The notes under the pieces are model-generated. The model was given only the letters and a program-made list of their open reading frames with translations, was not told the origin of the DNA and ran no database searches. From assembly GCA_017396055.1 (NCBI GenBank), contig JAFQND010000289.1, positions 1-7,723 of the forward strand: a stretch of DNA of 7,723 nucleotides. Direction: 5' to 3'. A program made the position numbers and the translations under genes. This document shows, in pieces, positions 1 to 6,360 of the stretch (within the stretch, counting starts at the first letter, position 1; each line of letters begins with the position of its first letter). This stretch comes from Oscillospiraceae bacterium (lineage in GTDB: Bacteria; Bacillota; Clostridia; Oscillospirales; Ruminococcaceae).

Positions 1-183
1 AGGCTCCTCAACCTCCAGAACCATATCGGAATACACCGATTCAATATACTGTTTCGAACGGTGGCGGATAACGGCTTTCGAGAAAGGATTTCCCATCATG
101 GCATTGGCAAACCAGCAGATCCCGCCGATGATCACAAGGGCTGTCACTGCAGCAGTGATCCGCAGCGCTTTATTCTTTTTCAT
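1..183 (-). CDS. Membrane-anchored YfjL-like protein, N-terminal part (cut by window edge)
   Basis: This is the first 61 residues of a protein whose gene continues beyond the left edge. It begins MKKNKALR, followed by one hydrophobic segment at about residues 8-27 (ITAAVTALVIIGGICWFANA), then GNPFSKAVIRHRSKQYIES. A short positively charged start, a single membrane helix and a GNPxSK...A/R..YI.. stretch resemble Bacillota proteins of the YfjL type, whose function is not known. The start at 183 is supported by AAGGAG seven bases upstream on the minus strand. The gene overlaps the end of the anti-sigma gene by 14 bases, so it is the third gene of the sigma/anti-sigma operon and probably translationally coupled. 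It may be a target or an accessory part of that signalling unit. The family assignment rests on resemblance recalled from memory; the gene call itself is firmer. Confidence 0.7.
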   Translation of the reverse strand, partial: MKKNKALRITAAVTALVIIGGICWFANAMMGNPFSKAVIRHRSKQYIESVYSDMVLEVEEP

Positions 184-703
184 GCTTTTTCTCCTTTCCG
201 AAGGCAAACCGTAAAAGCAGCATTGCCAGCGCACCGGCAAGACAGAATCCGCCGTACCAGAGCGACCAGAAGAATGCCGTCATCAGCGATTCATCCGGTG
301 CCGCACCGCGCATGATGGCAAAGAGCTTCTGTGAAAACAGCAGTGCCGTCGGCAGAAGGGGAGAGAGCAATCCCTTTTTTCCGAATGCCAGCACACCGAC
401 AGCTCCGATGGCCGGCATGATCAGAATATTGTAAAATATATTCTGGCTTTCGGAAAAACTCACACCGAACAATGCTCCCATCAGCATCAGATAGATCATG
501 CAGATGATCCTGTATCTTCTGAGGTTGCGCAGCAGCTTCTGGTCATCGGGAGAGGGAAAAGGCTCATATTCTTTTAACAGTGCCCGGCAGCTTTCGCAAT
601 CTCTAGTATGTTCTGTGACGGCAGTTTTGCTTTCTTCGCCCGCAACTTCATCCATTACCAGCGGGATCAGATCCCGGCATATACCGCAGCTGATCTTATT
701 CAT
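170..703 (-). CDS. Zinc-finger (zf-HC2) anti-sigma factor with four membrane segments
   Basis: This 177-residue protein probably binds the ECF sigma factor encoded just upstream and holds it inactive at the membrane until a signal arrives. The N-terminal 40 residues form a typical zf-HC2 anti-sigma zinc domain: C6-x2-C9, then H32-x3-C36-x2-C39 in HTRDCESC. A linker follows, then four hydrophobic stretches at about 66-83, 89-108, 112-130 and 143-168, and a basic tail (GKEKKHEKE) likely to be cytoplasmic. With four helices and no sizeable extracellular domain, sensing may occur within the membrane or through a partner, possibly the next gene. The start codon overlaps the stop region of the sigma gene by 8 bases. 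Its ribosome site, AAGGAGG, lies inside the last codons of the sigma gene. The cognate pairing is inferred from gene order; the stimulus is unknown. Confidence 0.88.
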   Translation of the reverse strand: MNKISCGICRDLIPLVMDEVAGEESKTAVTEHTRDCESCRALLKEYEPFPSPDDQKLLRNLRRYRIICMIYLMLMGALFGVSFSESQNIFYNILIMPAIGAVGVLAFGKKGLLSPLLPTALLFSQKLFAIMRGAAPDESLMTAFFWSLWYGGFCLAGALAMLLLRFAFGKEKKHEKE

Positions 704-1193
704 CCAGAAGTCCCTCCTTCAGTAAAGTATCCCGTATCTTTTTCCGTACCCGATGGTCGATGACCCGGACGGAACTTTCCGACAGACCCAGTTTCCGGGC
801 TGTCTCGCTGACCGAATAGCCTTCGATCCTCATCAGCACAGCTTCTTTTGAACGGGCAGGTTCTGCGTCCAGAAGTTCCCGGATCCGTCGGACGGTTTCT
901 TTGTGAAGCAGCGTGTTTTCGGGATCCGACAACTCACAGAAATATCGTTCGGTCAGTTCTTCTTCGGAGAAGACGATTTTTTCTTTTCTCAGATGATCGG
1001 CCCATTTTCTCCGGGCGATGGAGAAAAGCCATGTCCTCAGATCTGCATCTCCCCTGAATTTCGGCAGGGAGCGGATGGTACCGAGAAAGGTTTCCGAAAG
1101 AAGGTCTTCTGCCAGTGCGGGATCCTTTGTCAGACTTACAAGATACCTGAAAACATCCTGACGATAAGTTTCGTACAGCTTTTTGACAGTCAT
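696..1193 (-). CDS. ECF-family RNA polymerase sigma factor
   Basis: This 165-residue protein has the two-domain plan of an extracytoplasmic-function sigma factor, which directs RNA polymerase to a small set of stress or signal promoters. Region 2 spans about residues 6-72, with DPALAEDLLSETFL and the conserved FRGDADLRTWLFSIARR stretch used in core binding and -10 melting. Region 4 spans about 100-158, with a helix-turn-helix in GYSVSETARKLGLSESSVR that reads the -35 element. No region 1.1 or 3 is present, as expected for this group. A strong ribosome site (GGAGGGAG) precedes the ATG at 1193. It is the first gene of an overlapping trio with its presumed anti-sigma factor. Upstream lie a housekeeping-type promoter and an ECF-type promoter, which suggests basal expression plus positive autoregulation. 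The regulon cannot be determined from this window. Confidence 0.93.
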   Translation of the reverse strand: MTVKKLYETYRQDVFRYLVSLTKDPALAEDLLSETFLGTIRSLPKFRGDADLRTWLFSIARRKWADHLRKEKIVFSEEELTERYFCELSDPENTLLHKETVRRIRELLDAEPARSKEAVLMRIEGYSVSETARKLGLSESSVRVIDHRVRKKIRDTLLKEGLLDE

Positions 1194-1215
1194 CCTCTCC
1201 CTCCTTTCGTCTTAT

Positions 1216-1243
1216 TAGTCGCAGGGAAGACATTTTTGTTACA
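1216..1243 (-). promoter_or_regulatory. Candidate ECF-type (autoregulatory) promoter of the sigma operon
   Basis: On the minus strand, TGTAAC (1243-1238) is followed after exactly 16 bases by CGACTA (1221-1216). This matches the general form of Bacillota ECF promoters: a -35 with an AAC core, a 16-17 base spacer and a CG-rich -10 such as CGTC or CGAC. Transcription would start near 1209, about 15 bases before the ATG at 1193, just enough for the GGAGGGAG ribosome site. Autoregulation by the encoded sigma factor is an inference. Confidence 0.5.
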
Positions 1244-1269
1244 GCTTATCGTAAAAACTTTCTGATCAC

Positions 1270-1298
1270 ATCATAACACAGCAAAAATGAATTGTCAT
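1270..1298 (-). promoter_or_regulatory. Candidate housekeeping (sigma-A) promoter of the sigma operon
   Basis: On the minus strand, ATGACA (1298-1293) and TATGAT (1275-1270) are separated by 17 bases. Five of six bases match consensus in each box and the spacing is ideal. It would give basal transcription of the sigma/anti-sigma/YfjL-like operon from about 70 bases upstream of the ATG. Confidence 0.6.
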
Positions 1299-1352
1299 CC
1301 GGCTTTGTCATATCTCCCAAATCACACCCGCTCATTTCATCTAAAATACATC

Positions 1353-1381
1353 TTGTTCAGAGGCGATATCCGTTTTATAAT
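1353..1381 (+). promoter_or_regulatory. Sigma-A-type promoter of the esterase operon
   Basis: TTGTTC (1353-1358) is followed after 17 bases by a perfect TATAAT (1376-1381). The -35 is poor (three of six bases), which is compatible with control by other factors. Transcription should start near 1388, inside the adjacent inverted repeat, leaving a leader of about 40 bases before the esterase ATG. Confidence 0.65.
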
Positions 1382-1402
1382 GTAACCGATTGGTTACATT
1401 AT
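1377..1402 (+). promoter_or_regulatory. Perfect inverted-repeat operator overlapping the -10 box
   Basis: ATAATGTAACC (1377-1387), GATT (1388-1391) and GGTTACATTAT (1392-1402) form a perfect 11-bp inverted repeat with a 4-base centre. The left arm includes the last five bases of the TATAAT box and the repeat covers the expected transcription start. A dimeric repressor bound here should block RNA polymerase. Symmetry and the ACC-N4-GGT core resemble TetR-type sites, but no regulator gene lies in the window and the family is not certain. A role as an RNA terminator is unlikely because the hairpin is not followed by a T-run and lies at the transcript's 5' end. Confidence 0.72.
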
Positions 1403-1427
1403 TTCTTAATATTGTGGAGGTATTTTT

Positions 1428-2210
1428 ATGGCACTGATGCAGGTTTCTTATTTCTCCAACGTACTTGGTATGGAGACTTCGATGAACGTAATTCTTCCCC
1501 AGAAGACCGTCGGCCGGATCGGCATGGAAGGCAAAACCGCCTCCGGCAAGATCCCGACTCTCTATCTGCTCCACGGCATGAGCGATGACCATACCACCTG
1601 GCTGCGCCGTACCTCCATCGAGCGCTATGTCGCCAATATGGGTATTGCTGTCGTCATGCCCACCACCCATCTGGGCTGGTACACTGATATGGCTGAGGGC
1701 AATCGTTACTGGACCCATATCTCCGAAGAGCTGCCCGAGATCTGTCGGTCTTTCTTCAAAGATCTCTCTGACAAGAGAGAAGATACCTTTGCAGCCGGTC
1801 TGTCCATGGGCGGTTACGGCGCTATGAAACTGGGCCTCAGAGCTTCCGAGACCTTCGGTGCGATCGCTGCATTCTCCGGCGGTTTTGATGCTACTGCTCT
1901 GTCTATGGGCGACCTCAGAGGTGCCGCCTTCTGGAAAACTGTTTTCGGTCCTGCCGATCAGATCGACGGCAGCGACAACGACCTGTTCGCACTGGCTGAA
2001 AAGCTGAAAGCTTCCGGCAAGCCTATGCCCAAGATCTATATGTGGTGCGGTACCGAGGACTTCCTCTATAAACAGAACATCAAGATGCGCGACCATCTGA
2101 AAAAACTGGGTTATGATGTGACTTATGAAGAGTCTCCCGGTGATCACCAGTGGAAATACTGGGATCAGAAGATCCAGACCGTTCTGGAATGGCTGCCTCT
2201 GAAGAAGTAA
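1428..2210 (+). CDS. Serine esterase of the alpha/beta-hydrolase fold (tributyrin esterase / esterase D type)
   Basis: This 260-residue cytoplasmic enzyme probably hydrolyses short-chain esters such as acetyl groups. The alpha/beta-hydrolase features are in order: an oxyanion-region motif LLHGMSDDHTTW (47-58), the nucleophile elbow GLSMGGYGA with Ser126, an acid in WCGTEDFLY (Asp211) and a histidine in SPGDHQWKYW (His240). Ser126-Asp211-His240 would be the catalytic triad. Length and motifs fit the family of EstA-like tributyrin esterases, esterase D and S-formylglutathione hydrolases. The early HLGWYTDMAEGNRYW stretch also fits EstA-type proteins. GTGGAGG lies seven bases before the ATG. It is the first gene behind the palindromic operator. 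With a GH20-like gene downstream, removal of O-acetyl groups from a glycan is a reasonable guess, but S-formylglutathione-hydrolase-type detoxification is an alternative. No signal peptide is seen. Confidence 0.88.
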   Translation: MALMQVSYFSNVLGMETSMNVILPQKTVGRIGMEGKTASGKIPTLYLLHGMSDDHTTWLRRTSIERYVANMGIAVVMPTTHLGWYTDMAEGNRYWTHISEELPEICRSFFKDLSDKREDTFAAGLSMGGYGAMKLGLRASETFGAIAAFSGGFDATALSMGDLRGAAFWKTVFGPADQIDGSDNDLFALAEKLKASGKPMPKIYMWCGTEDFLYKQNIKMRDHLKKLGYDVTYEESPGDHQWKYWDQKIQTVLEWLPLKK

Positions 2211-2220
2211 ATGAAAACCG

Positions 2221-2250
2221 GGGCGCCTCCGCATGGTGAGGCGCCCTTTT
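2221..2250 (+). terminator. Intra-operon hairpin with short T-run (weak terminator or attenuator)
   Basis: GGGCGCCTC (2221-2229) pairs perfectly with GAGGCGCCC (2238-2246) around an 8-base loop, followed by TTTT then CGC. The stem is strong but the T-run is short, so termination is probably partial. It sits 10 bases after the esterase stop codon and 19 bases before the next gene, for which no separate promoter is evident. It could set a lower expression level for the downstream genes or protect the esterase mRNA end. Confidence 0.65.
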
Positions 2251-2269
2251 CGCAGAAAGGAGAAGATCT

Positions 2270-3247
2270 ATGAATCTGGCATTTGCAGGCCTTCGTCACG
2301 GTCATATTTTCGCTCTGTACGCCATGGCAAAGGAACATCCCGAATTTACTGTTGCAGGCGCTTGGGAAGAGGATGCCGATTCCCGTGCTGCCGCTGAAAA
2401 ACAGGGCCTTTGCTGCTGTTATAATACCTATGAGGAGCTGCTGGCTGATCCTTGTGTTGATGCGGTTGCGTTCGGCGGATGTTTTACCGACCGTGGTCCT
2501 CTCGCAATAGAAGCTCTCCGTGCAGGAAAGCATGTCATTGCCGATAAACCCCTGTGCACGACTCTCGCCGAGCTGGACGAGATCGAGCGTCTCGCAAAAG
2601 AGAAAGGTCTTTTTGTCAGCTGTATGTTCACTCTTCGCTATGAGAAAAAAATGGCAGCTGTCAAGGCTCTCTGTGAGAGTGGGGAACTGGGTGAGATCAA
2701 TAATGTCTATTTCGGCGGACAGCACCCGCTGCAGTACGGACGCCGTCCCATGTGGTATTTCGAGCCCGGAAAACACGGCGGCACCATCAACGATATCGCC
2801 ATTCACGGTATCGATATGCTGAGATACGCGTTCGGCCTGAAACTCACTGAGGTGAATTCCGCCCGCTGCTGGAACAAATATGCAAAAGAGCAGCCTCATG
2901 TCAAAGACTGCGGTCAGTTCATGGCCACTGCAGACAACGGCGCCGGTATCCTTTCCGATGTTTCTTATGCCATCCCTGACGGTATCGAATTCGGTCTGCC
3001 TTACTACTGGCGTTTCTATGCCTGGGGTACCGAAGGCGTCATCGAATTCTCCGAAGGCGGAGCCGATCCCGTCTGGTACAAAAAAGGCGATCCCGCGCCC
3101 CGTCCTCTGCCCGAAACAGAAGCTCCTGTCGATTATCTCACCGATGTGCTCGCCATGATGCGGGGTGAGAAATGCGTTCTGACGATGCAGGAAGTTTTTG
3201 ACTCCACCCGCGCTGCCCTGACCGTTCAGGCTGCCGCCGACCGATAA
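2270..3247 (+). CDS. Gfo/Idh/MocA-family NAD(P)-dependent oxidoreductase
   Basis: This 325-residue protein has a Rossmann domain (about 1-120) followed by the alpha/beta dehydrogenase domain typical of the glucose-fructose oxidoreductase/inositol dehydrogenase/MocA family. These enzymes act on sugars, sugar acids or inositols using NAD(P). The nucleotide loop reads GLRHGH (7-12) rather than the usual GxGxxG. The family signature is DKP with Lys93, in the AGKHVIADKPLCTTLAEL stretch. The active-site set G170-G171-T-I-N-D175-x3-H179-x2-D182 matches the expected GG...D...H..D pattern. All catalytic positions are present. AAAGGAG is seven bases before the ATG. The GH20-like gene follows after 10 bases, with its ribosome site touching this stop codon, so the two are co-translated. 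The substrate is unknown. The pairing with a glycosidase suggests oxidation of a released sugar, or an NAD-dependent (GH109-like) glycoside cleavage, but neither is shown. Confidence 0.9.
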   Translation: MNLAFAGLRHGHIFALYAMAKEHPEFTVAGAWEEDADSRAAAEKQGLCCCYNTYEELLADPCVDAVAFGGCFTDRGPLAIEALRAGKHVIADKPLCTTLAELDEIERLAKEKGLFVSCMFTLRYEKKMAAVKALCESGELGEINNVYFGGQHPLQYGRRPMWYFEPGKHGGTINDIAIHGIDMLRYAFGLKLTEVNSARCWNKYAKEQPHVKDCGQFMATADNGAGILSDVSYAIPDGIEFGLPYYWRFYAWGTEGVIEFSEGGADPVWYKKGDPAPRPLPETEAPVDYLTDVLAMMRGEKCVLTMQEVFDSTRAALTVQAAADR

Positions 3248-3257
3248 GGAGGAAACA

Positions 3258-5588
3258 ATGTTTATCGGCAATCTTCTCGAAAAAACCTCTCCCGTTTTCT
3301 ATAGACTGGGTACCTCTCAGCTGCTGCCCGCCAATAAAGGAGATCACGGCTGGAACTGGAACACGCTGATGGATACCGGTGTCGATGTCGTATGCACCTT
3401 TGATGAGGGCTGTTATGTCAGCGAAGTGAGCTTCACCCTCAGCGAAGAGTCCGGCATCAAAATGGCAGAAGTTCTCTGCGACGGTATCTGCTGCGGCAGA
3501 TATTCCGCCGGGACCGGAAAGCTCGTCACCGGCTCCATTGACGTTCCTGCAGGTGTCTCTGCGTCGGAAGTCATCGTCCGTCTGTACGCTGACCTGAAGG
3601 ATATCATGATTGAATCGCTCTGTATTTATGGCGCACAGGGGGATGATCCCATCCTCTTCCCGTCTCCCGACAAGGCTGTCTACACCGGCGGTTCGGTTGC
3701 GCTGGCAGACTTGGGAGCTGTCTTTGGAGAAGGAGAGGACGCCGCTTTTGCAGCTGCTCATCTTCGCTCCCGTATCGCGGAACACTATGACCTCTCCTTT
3801 GACGGTCCCGTTGCTGTCAGAGTGGAATATTCCGCCGATATCCCCGCCGAAGGATTTGCGCTGACCGTTTCTGAGTGCGGTATCACCGTCAGAGCTTCCG
3901 GCAAGCGCGGCATGCTCTATGGCTGTGAGGCGCTCTTCCAGCTGTTCGGAGAGGACAGTGTTCCTGTCTGTGAGATAAATGATGCGCCTTATAAGGAACT
4001 GCGCGGTTTCCATGTGGGTCTGCCGCCCAAATGCGAATTGGATTTTGCCAAGCGTTTCTTCAAATATATCCTGCTGCCCATGCGTTATAACACCATTTTC
4101 CTCGAGTTTGCCGGCGGTATGCGCTTTGATCGGCATCCCGAGATCAGCGAAGCATGGGAAAAAGCCAATGCCGCTGCCAAAGCGGGAGAACTGCCTCCCT
4201 TCCCTCATGGTGATATGGTTTCCGGCGGTATGCTTCTGGAAAAGGATGAGGTCCGCGATCTGGTGGATTATGCCCGTGAGCTTGGCTTTGAAGTCATTCC
4301 CGAGGTACAGTCCTTCGGCCATGTACAGTATATCACCTATGCCCATCCCGATATCGCCGAAGTGGCCGAGGAAGAAAAGGATATTATTCTGGATACCCGT
4401 GCTGCTGACCAGCCCCCCAGCACCTTCTATAAGCATTCCTATTGCCCCATGAATGAAAAGAGCTATGAGATCATCTTTGATCTGATCGACGAGATCGTTG
4501 AAGTGGTCCGTCCCGAGCGCTATGTCCATATGGGCCATGATGAGATCTATCAGATCGGTCTCTGTCCCCGCTGTAAGGATATTCCCCACGACGAGCTCTA
4601 TCTGCGCCATGTGATCCGGATGCATGACTATCTGGCCGAAAAGGGCTATAAGATGATTATCTGGTCGGATATGCTGCAGCCCACTGAAAAACGCTACCAT
4701 ACCTGCACTGCCATCGACCGGCTGCCCAAGGATATCCTGATGCTGGACTTTATCTGGTATTTCCATTTTGATATGGATCTGGAGAACAACATCCTGCCCG
4801 CCGGTTTCCCGGTAGCCATCGGCAATCTGTATTCCAGCCACTTCCCCCGTGCGGAAAAACGCCTTGCCAATGTTCTCGGCGGCGAAGTTTCCTGCTGGTG
4901 CCGCTTTGATGAGAAGACCCTTTCTCAGCGCGGTAAGTTCTTCGATGTTCTCTATACCGCCGAGATGCTCTGGAACAGAGAGTACACTTCTCATAGCCGC
5001 AGACTGTATGCCAATATCATCTCTGACCTGATCCCCGGGATCCGCGACGAAGTCCGAGGCGAGATCATCAAAGAGGGAACCGGTTACAGCTGTACTTCCT
5101 TTGAGATCGGCAGCGATGGCGAAGTGCCCGCTGCTTTGTGGGAGGCCTGTGAAAATATCACCGTCATGGACGGCCAGCAGATCACTGTGAATGGCTACTT
5201 CGACCGGCTGATCTTCACCCATACCGCTCTGCGCAATGAGGCAGTTATCACTTCCACCCCACCCAGAAAGATCGGTGCCTATATCGTTCACTACGTCGAC
5301 GGTACCGAACAGGAGATCCCGGTGGGCTATGGCGGCAACATCTCTGTCTGGACCAGACGATACGGTGATCCGATGCCACAGCAGTATTACCGTCATCAGG
5401 GGTATACCGCCGCATGGTTTGCCGATCCTGTCGAGCTCTGGGCCGACGGTGAGACGGTGACTTTCTATGCTTATTCCTGGACCAATCCCTATCCTGAAAA
5501 GGAGATCGCTTCCATTTTCTGTACTGCAGAACCCGATGCGGCAAAGGTCGCTGTTGCAGATATCTCGGGTATGAAACTGGAACGCTGA
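3258..5588 (+). CDS. GH20-type beta-N-acetylhexosaminidase-like protein, multidomain, probably cytoplasmic
   Basis: This 776-residue protein looks like a glycoside hydrolase family 20 enzyme. Residues about 1-125 are predicted beta-rich, resembling a galactose-binding-like sandwich. Residues about 164-229 (ending GITVRASGKRGMLYGCEALFQLF-like) resemble the small GH20b domain that precedes the barrel. The TIM barrel starts near R249 (ELRGFHVGLP) and runs to about 600. The signature HMGHDE (424-429) supplies the adjacent Asp428-Glu429 pair expected for substrate-assisted cleavage of N-acetylhexosaminides. It is followed by C436-P-R-C439, and SYCPMNE with Cys396 lies upstream. Residues about 610-776 form another beta-rich domain with IGAYIVHYVDGTEQEIPVGY and WTNPYPEKEI. 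No signal peptide is visible, so it should act on imported oligosaccharides. AAGGAGG overlaps the previous stop codon. True activity could be on another glycoside; the GH20 clan call is good, the substrate is not known. Confidence 0.82.
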   Translation: MFIGNLLEKTSPVFYRLGTSQLLPANKGDHGWNWNTLMDTGVDVVCTFDEGCYVSEVSFTLSEESGIKMAEVLCDGICCGRYSAGTGKLVTGSIDVPAGVSASEVIVRLYADLKDIMIESLCIYGAQGDDPILFPSPDKAVYTGGSVALADLGAVFGEGEDAAFAAAHLRSRIAEHYDLSFDGPVAVRVEYSADIPAEGFALTVSECGITVRASGKRGMLYGCEALFQLFGEDSVPVCEINDAPYKELRGFHVGLPPKCELDFAKRFFKYILLPMRYNTIFLEFAGGMRFDRHPEISEAWEKANAAAKAGELPPFPHGDMVSGGMLLEKDEVRDLVDYARELGFEVIPEVQSFGHVQYITYAHPDIAEVAEEEKDIILDTRAADQPPSTFYKHSYCPMNEKSYEIIFDLIDEIVEVVRPERYVHMGHDEIYQIGLCPRCKDIPHDELYLRHVIRMHDYLAEKGYKMIIWSDMLQPTEKRYHTCTAIDRLPKDILMLDFIWYFHFDMDLENNILPAGFPVAIGNLYSSHFPRAEKRLANVLGGEVSCWCRFDEKTLSQRGKFFDVLYTAEMLWNREYTSHSRRLYANIISDLIPGIRDEVRGEIIKEGTGYSCTSFEIGSDGEVPAALWEACENITVMDGQQITVNGYFDRLIFTHTALRNEAVITSTPPRKIGAYIVHYVDGTEQEIPVGYGGNISVWTRRYGDPMPQQYYRHQGYTAAWFADPVELWADGETVTFYAYSWTNPYPEKEIASIFCTAEPDAAKVAVADISGMKLER

Positions 5589-5609
5589 TCCCGCTGAAAA
5601 GGAGTCTGT

Positions 5610-6317
5610 ATGAATTTAAGCGATTACACCAAATATATATCTGCCGAAACGATGATGGGTCCCAACAGCGCGCGCATCCTGCAGGAACTGCTGGAAAAAT
5701 GTCCGCTTGGGCTGAATGCTGATGATACTGTCCTCGATCTGGGATGCGGCAAAGGTCTGACCAGCCTGGTCATCGCCAAAGAGACCGGTGCAAAGGTCAT
5801 CGCAGACGATCTTTGGATCAGCGCAGAGGAAAATGCTGCCCGTTTTGCAGAGTGGGGTATCCGTGACCGTGTCACTCCCGTTCACGCCGATGCCAATGAA
5901 CTGCCCTTTGCGAAAAAGCAGTTTGCTGCGCTGTTCAGCGTCGACTCTTATCATTATTTTGCCGCTGAGCCGGGCTTTTTCGAGGAGAAGATCCTGCCTT
6001 TCCTTGCTGACGGTGCCGTTGTTCTGATCGGTATTCCGGGTGTTAAAAACGCTTACTCCGGCCGGTCGGAAGAACTCCTTTCCGAGTGGCTCGGCGACGA
6101 AGCTTATATGTTCCAGTCTCCCTGCCGGTGGAAAGAGATCATCGGAAAAAACGAACGGATCTCATCGGTCGACACCTGGGAAATGGACTGCTTTGATGAT
6201 GCGTGGGAGCAGTGGTTTGCTTCCGGTCATGAGTATGCCCACGGGGATAAGAAATTCTTTGACCGTCTGATCAAGCCCTATACCTGTTTTGTCGGTATCT
6301 GTGTCAGACTGAAATAA
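5610..6317 (+). CDS. Class I SAM-dependent methyltransferase
   Basis: This 235-residue protein carries the standard S-adenosylmethionine-binding fold. Motif I is VLDLGCGKG (41-49). An acidic residue after beta strand 2 lies in VIADDLW (Asp66/Asp67), motif II is HADANELPF (92-100), and SVDSYHYF (110-117) follows as post-motif. The first 20 residues (DYTKYISAETMMGPNS) resemble a group of Bacillota small-molecule or undefined methyltransferases. The C-terminal third has an aromatic-rich region (MDCFDDAWEQWFASGHEY) that may form the acceptor pocket. The start at 5610 is set by AAAAGGAG five bases upstream. It begins 21 bases after the GH20-like gene and is the last gene before a strong terminator, so it is co-transcribed. 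Unlike the three genes before it, it contains TTA (codon 3) and TCA codons. The acceptor is unknown and a link to glycan breakdown is only positional. Confidence 0.85.
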   Translation: MNLSDYTKYISAETMMGPNSARILQELLEKCPLGLNADDTVLDLGCGKGLTSLVIAKETGAKVIADDLWISAEENAARFAEWGIRDRVTPVHADANELPFAKKQFAALFSVDSYHYFAAEPGFFEEKILPFLADGAVVLIGIPGVKNAYSGRSEELLSEWLGDEAYMFQSPCRWKEIIGKNERISSVDTWEMDCFDDAWEQWFASGHEYAHGDKKFFDRLIKPYTCFVGICVRLK

Positions 6318-6328
6318 GCCGCAGTAAC

Positions 6329-6360
6329 AAAAACAGCTCCGGAAAACCGGAGCTGTTTTT
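6329..6360 (+). terminator. Bidirectional rho-independent terminator
   Basis: AAAAACAGCTCCGG (6329-6342) pairs perfectly with CCGGAGCTGTTTTT (6347-6360) around an AAAA loop. The flanking A-run and T-run make it an intrinsic terminator in both directions. It ends the plus-strand esterase-methyltransferase operon and the minus-strand response-regulator/nucleotidyltransferase operon. The last base of the right arm is also the final base of the minus-strand gene's TGA stop. Confidence 0.92.

Noticed and set aside
1381..1402. TGTAAC in the operator as a second ECF sigma -35 element
   Set aside because: The hexamer occurs on both strands of the palindrome, but neither copy is followed by a CG-type -10 at 16-17 bases.
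1341..2234. 297-codon open frame on the minus strand opposite the esterase
   Set aside because: It is exactly codon-aligned with the esterase gene and exists because that gene lacks TTA, CTA and TCA. The predicted protein has no recognisable domain, while the sense strand has a complete catalytic triad.
2165..3271. 368-codon open frame on the minus strand opposite the oxidoreductase
   Set aside because: It is the codon-aligned shadow of a clear Gfo/Idh/MocA gene, with no recognisable domain of its own.
3138..5396. 752-codon open frame on the minus strand opposite the GH20-like gene
   Set aside because: It is explained by codon bias of the sense gene. No domain is recognisable in the translation.
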